DNA of 64,000 nucleotides from Bacillota bacterium (GTDB lineage: Bacteria > Bacillota > Clostridia > Peptostreptococcales > Anaerovoracaceae), in the NCBI GenBank assembly GCA_029101005.1, contig JAQXQE010000006.1, forward strand, positions 1 through 64,000, written 5' to 3'. The notes beneath the pieces were generated by a model. It was not told the DNA's origin. It saw only the letters and a program-made list of their open reading frames with translations, and did not search any database. Both the position numbers and the translations under genes were made by a program. Shown here in pieces: positions 61,472-64,000 of the stretch. The number at the start of each line of letters is the position of its first letter. Position 1 is the first letter of the stretch.

Positions 61472-62608
61472 CTACAGTGTCGAGATGAATCGCTCGAGTC
61501 TATCGAGACCCTCCTTGAGTTCTTCATCTGAATAGCAGTATGTAAGTCTTATATAACCCTCTGTTCCGAAGCAGCTACCTGGTGTGCAGGCAAGTCCGCC
61601 CTCTGTAATCATTCTAGTACAGAATTCAGCAGATGGAATACCGAATTTCTCAATTGAAGGGAAAGCATAGAATCCACCTTCTGGAATCTGCACTTCGAGA
61701 CCCATGGCCTCAAGTCTTCCGAGAACGTATTCTCTTCTCTTTCTGTATGTTGCAAGCATTGGCTCAGGGCTGTATGCCAGAGCCTCAATGCAGGCTTTCT
61801 GGAATGGTGCTGGTGTTGACACCACATTGTACTGGTGCACAAGCTCCACTCTCTCCTTAATCTCAGCAGGGAGCATGAGATATCCCATTCTCCAGCCAGT
61901 CATAGCATACGGCTTCGAGAAGCTCTGCACAACCATAATCTGATCTCGCAGGTCTCTGTAGTCAGCGAGTGTTGCATAATCATCTGTGTATATCAGCTGT
62001 CTGTACACATCATCGCAAATTGCGAAGATTGCCTTGCCCTTGATTGCATTGTGAATAGCATCAAGGCTCTCGCGATTGTAGATGCACCCTGTTGGATTGT
62101 TAGGTGTGTTGATTACGATGGCCTTAGTCTTATTGCTGATAAGTGAATTGAGTTTGTCAGCGTTAATCTGGAAGCCGTCCTCTGATGTGTCCATAAGAAC
62201 AGGCACACCTCTGCAGAGCTTGACCTGCTCCTCATAGAGCATAAATGCAGGAGTTGGAATGATAACCTCATCTCCTGGATTAATCATGCTGAAGAAGGCA
62301 ATCCAAAGAGCCTCAGTCGCTCCTGCAGTCACGATAATCTCATCAGCACTGTAATCGAGCCCATTGACCTCTCTCTCGTACTTCGAGATGGCTTCTCTAA
62401 GATCAGCAGTACCATTATTCGCAATGTAATGTGTGTCACCTGCATTCATTGATACAGCCGCTGCCTCAATCACCTGTGATGGTGTATCGAAGTCAGGCTC
62501 GCCGAGTGTCAGCGCCACACAGCCCGGAGTTGCCTTTGCAAGTGCTGAGAACTGTCTTATTGCGCTTCTCTTACTCTCATATACAGCTGTATTGAGTGAA
62601 TTAATCAT
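61472..62608 (-). CDS. patA: Class I PLP aminotransferase, probable N-acetyl-DAP aminotransferase
   Basis: A 378-residue fold-type I aminotransferase. VALTLGEPDFDTPSQVIEAA, NTPNNPTGCIYN and the PLP lysine in SFSKPYAMTGWRMGYL identify the AspC/PatA group. It overlaps the lysA stop (TAATG), so it is coupled with lysA. By context it likely transfers the amino group in N-acetyl-2-amino-6-oxopimelate. An aspartate or aromatic aminotransferase is an alternative. Confidence 0.85.
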   Translation of the reverse strand: MINSLNTAVYESKRSAIRQFSALAKATPGCVALTLGEPDFDTPSQVIEAAAVSMNAGDTHYIANNGTADLREAISKYEREVNGLDYSADEIIVTAGATEALWIAFFSMINPGDEVIIPTPAFMLYEEQVKLCRGVPVLMDTSEDGFQINADKLNSLISNKTKAIVINTPNNPTGCIYNRESLDAIHNAIKGKAIFAICDDVYRQLIYTDDYATLADYRDLRDQIMVVQSFSKPYAMTGWRMGYLMLPAEIKERVELVHQYNVVSTPAPFQKACIEALAYSPEPMLATYRKRREYVLGRLEAMGLEVQIPEGGFYAFPSIEKFGIPSAEFCTRMITEGGLACTPGSCFGTEGYIRLTYCYSDEELKEGLDRLERFISTL

Positions 62609-63876
62609 TATCTGTTTCTAGCCTCCATGAATTCCGCATCGCAGTCGAGTGTTGCGAAATAATCATTCATTGTCTGTGCTCTTCTGATCATCTTAAGCTC
62701 TCCATTCTCACAGAGCATGAACTCTGCTGGTCTGAGCTTAGCATTATAAGTATATCCCATCGAATGTCCGTGAGCACCTGCGTCGTGAATTGCAATGTAG
62801 TCACCGAGCTCCACTGCAGGAAGTTCTCTGTCCACTGCGAACTTGTCGTTGTTCTCGCAAAGTGAACCTACCACATCGAAGATGCCAGCTGCAGGCTCGT
62901 TCTCCTTGCCGAGAACGGTGATATGATGGTATGAACCGTATATTGCAGGTCTCATAAGACATGAAGCTGTAGCATCTACTCCGATATACTCCTTGTAGAT
63001 ATGCTTCTTTCCGATTACCTCTGTAACGAGATAGCCGTAAGGACCTGTGATATATCTTCCCATCTCTGTGTAGATATCGAGCTCGATGCCGTTAGCCTTG
63101 AGGATTCTGTCATAAGCCTCGTGAACGCCCTCGCCGATTGCAGCGATATCAACTGGCTTCTCCTTAGGTCTGTAAGGAATTCCAACACCACCAGCAAGGT
63201 CGATGAAATCGAGCGTGATGCCGAGTTCATCTCTTATCTTGATTGTCAGTGCAAAAAGTTCCTCTGCAAGCATCGGATAGTAGTCGTTGCTGAGACAGCA
63301 GCTCGCGAGCATAGCGTGTACGCCGAAACGCTTTGCGCCTTTCTCTTTCAGCTGTCTGAGCGCCTCGAAGAGCTGGTCTTCTGGCATACCGAACTTCGAG
63401 TCATAGAGATTGCCTATGAACTCGTTAGTAGTTCCCCACTCACCTGGATTATATCTGCAGCATACTGCCTCTGGAATATAGCCTACAGCCTTCTCAAGCT
63501 GCTCTACCTGAGTCAGGTCATCGATGTTGATGATGGCACCAGCCTCTACTGCAACTCTATACTCATCGAGTGAAGTCTCATTAGATGAGAATACGATATG
63601 GTTTCCCTCGATTCCAGAACAGCCTGCCATAACGATCTCAGGGATAGAAGCGCAGTCAGCGCCACAGCCCAGCGACTTAAGCAGTCTGAGTATAGAAGGA
63701 TTCGGGAAGGCTTTTACCGCGAAATGCTCTCTGAAACCTGGATTCCAGGCGAAAGCCTTCTTAACTCCCTCTACGCAGGCTCTGATACCCGCTTCATCAT
63801 AAACATAGAAAGGCGTAGGATAATCCTCCGCCCATCTCTTCACATCATTTAAATTGAATGGTGTATTCTTCTGCAT
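62608..63876 (-). CDS. lysA: Diaminopimelate decarboxylase
   Basis: A 422-residue fold-type III PLP enzyme converting meso-DAP to lysine. The PLP lysine is in REHFAVKAFPNPS, the glycine-rich phosphate site LAGGVGIPY is conserved, and EMGRYITGPYGYL and the DAG loop HDAGAHGHSMGY follow. The usual CESGD segment appears as CENNDKF. AGGAG lies 6 bases before ATG and overlaps the dapH stop. It is the second gene of the DAP cluster as seen in this window. Confidence 0.9.
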   Translation of the reverse strand: MQKNTPFNLNDVKRWAEDYPTPFYVYDEAGIRACVEGVKKAFAWNPGFREHFAVKAFPNPSILRLLKSLGCGADCASIPEIVMAGCSGIEGNHIVFSSNETSLDEYRVAVEAGAIINIDDLTQVEQLEKAVGYIPEAVCCRYNPGEWGTTNEFIGNLYDSKFGMPEDQLFEALRQLKEKGAKRFGVHAMLASCCLSNDYYPMLAEELFALTIKIRDELGITLDFIDLAGGVGIPYRPKEKPVDIAAIGEGVHEAYDRILKANGIELDIYTEMGRYITGPYGYLVTEVIGKKHIYKEYIGVDATASCLMRPAIYGSYHHITVLGKENEPAAGIFDVVGSLCENNDKFAVDRELPAVELGDYIAIHDAGAHGHSMGYTYNAKLRPAEFMLCENGELKMIRRAQTMNDYFATLDCDAEFMEARNR

Positions 63877-63885
63877 CTTTGTCTC

Positions 63886-64000
63886 CTAAAGGGTTCTGAG
63901 GTCAGCCTCAAGCGCTGTCTTGAGTGTTGTCTTCTCGTCCTTCATCTTAATCAGCTTTGCAGGGCATCCTGCAACAACACCGTTATCTGGTACATCGCTT
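63886..64000 (-). CDS. dapH: C-terminal end of a DapH-type tetrahydrodipicolinate N-acetyltransferase (partial)
   Basis: Only the last 37 codons are in the window (frame runs off the right edge). They read SDVPDNGVVAGCPAKLIKMKDE, shortened here, then a charged end and TAG. D-V-P-x-N-G-V-V-A-G-x-P-A-K is the terminal coil of hexapeptide acyltransferases. With lysA, patA and dapL downstream, tetrahydrodipicolinate N-acetyltransferase is the best reading. A generic sugar acetyltransferase cannot be excluded from so short a piece. Confidence 0.7.
   Translation of the reverse strand, partial: SDVPDNGVVAGCPAKLIKMKDEKTTLKTALEADLRTL

Noticed and set aside
1-64000. CRISPR array, prophage, complete IS element, rRNA operon
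   Set aside because: No regularly spaced identical repeats, phage structural genes, transposase frame or rRNA sequence was found.

Overview
The window reads as chromosomal DNA of an anaerobic, low-to-mid GC Gram-positive bacterium of class Clostridia. I infer this from the gene order rpsU-yqeY-phoH-ybeY-era-recO-glyQS-ppdK, the Rrf2/IscS/IscU set, an acetyl-type diaminopimelate pathway, strong AGGAGG ribosome-binding sites, and relatives of amino-acid fermentation proteins (PrdA-like, FldA/HadA-like, HgdB/YjiM-like). A family such as Anaerovoracaceae or Peptostreptococcaceae is a guess. Most genes are on the minus strand. I saw no prophage, intact insertion sequence, CRISPR array or rRNA operon, and no gene-free stretch over 300 bases.

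Layout: 1-193, terminators and a perfect hairpin. 194-6424, a 2076-residue protein with BspA-like leucine-rich repeats and 21 Ig-like MBG repeats but no export signal. 6605-17236, housekeeping genes (ppdK, glyQS, a DUF4342-like protein, recO, era, ybeY, phoH, yqeY, rpsU, nnr). 17392-21833, a cell-wall amidase, a C_GCAxxG redox protein, a CCA-adding enzyme, a PyrK-like flavoprotein, an RDD membrane protein and a cold-shock protein. 21966-26333, Fe-S/cysteine genes (iscU, iscS, rrf2, a MATE pump, divergent cysE) that share a dyad likely to be the Rrf2 operator. 26418-29203, YitT, GNAT, nitroreductase and HAD genes with repeated GTAAAG-N4-CTTTAC palindromes between some of them. 29282-32379, a FldA-like CoA-transferase, a free-standing PrdA N-terminal domain and a double-cubane-cluster-type protein.

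32466-41076 is an eight-gene glycan operon with a good promoter at one end and a terminator at the other. It is the most unusual part of the window. Its first gene fuses an integrase-type arm DNA-binding domain to a shortened PglD-like protein that seems to lack the catalytic histidine. A later gene fuses a PglC-type phosphoglycosyl transferase to a DegT-type PLP enzyme. An aminotransferase, a FemAB-like protein, a hexapeptide acyltransferase, an ATP-grasp ligase, an epimerase and a glycosyltransferase complete the set.

41204-64000: a MATE pump; a six-tRNA operon (Met, Val, Asp, His, Gln, Cys); lgt and ychF; a YprB-like nuclease; a solitary DNA methyltransferase; a small P-loop protein; glyA, folC and valS; a small alarmone synthetase; an RNase HII/RNase HI fusion; rbgA; rplS with a structured leader; a Xer-like recombinase that has lost most catalytic residues; two small unknown genes; a 5'-truncated MFS transporter; and the lysine/DAP cluster dapL-patA-lysA-dapH, with dapH cut by the window end.
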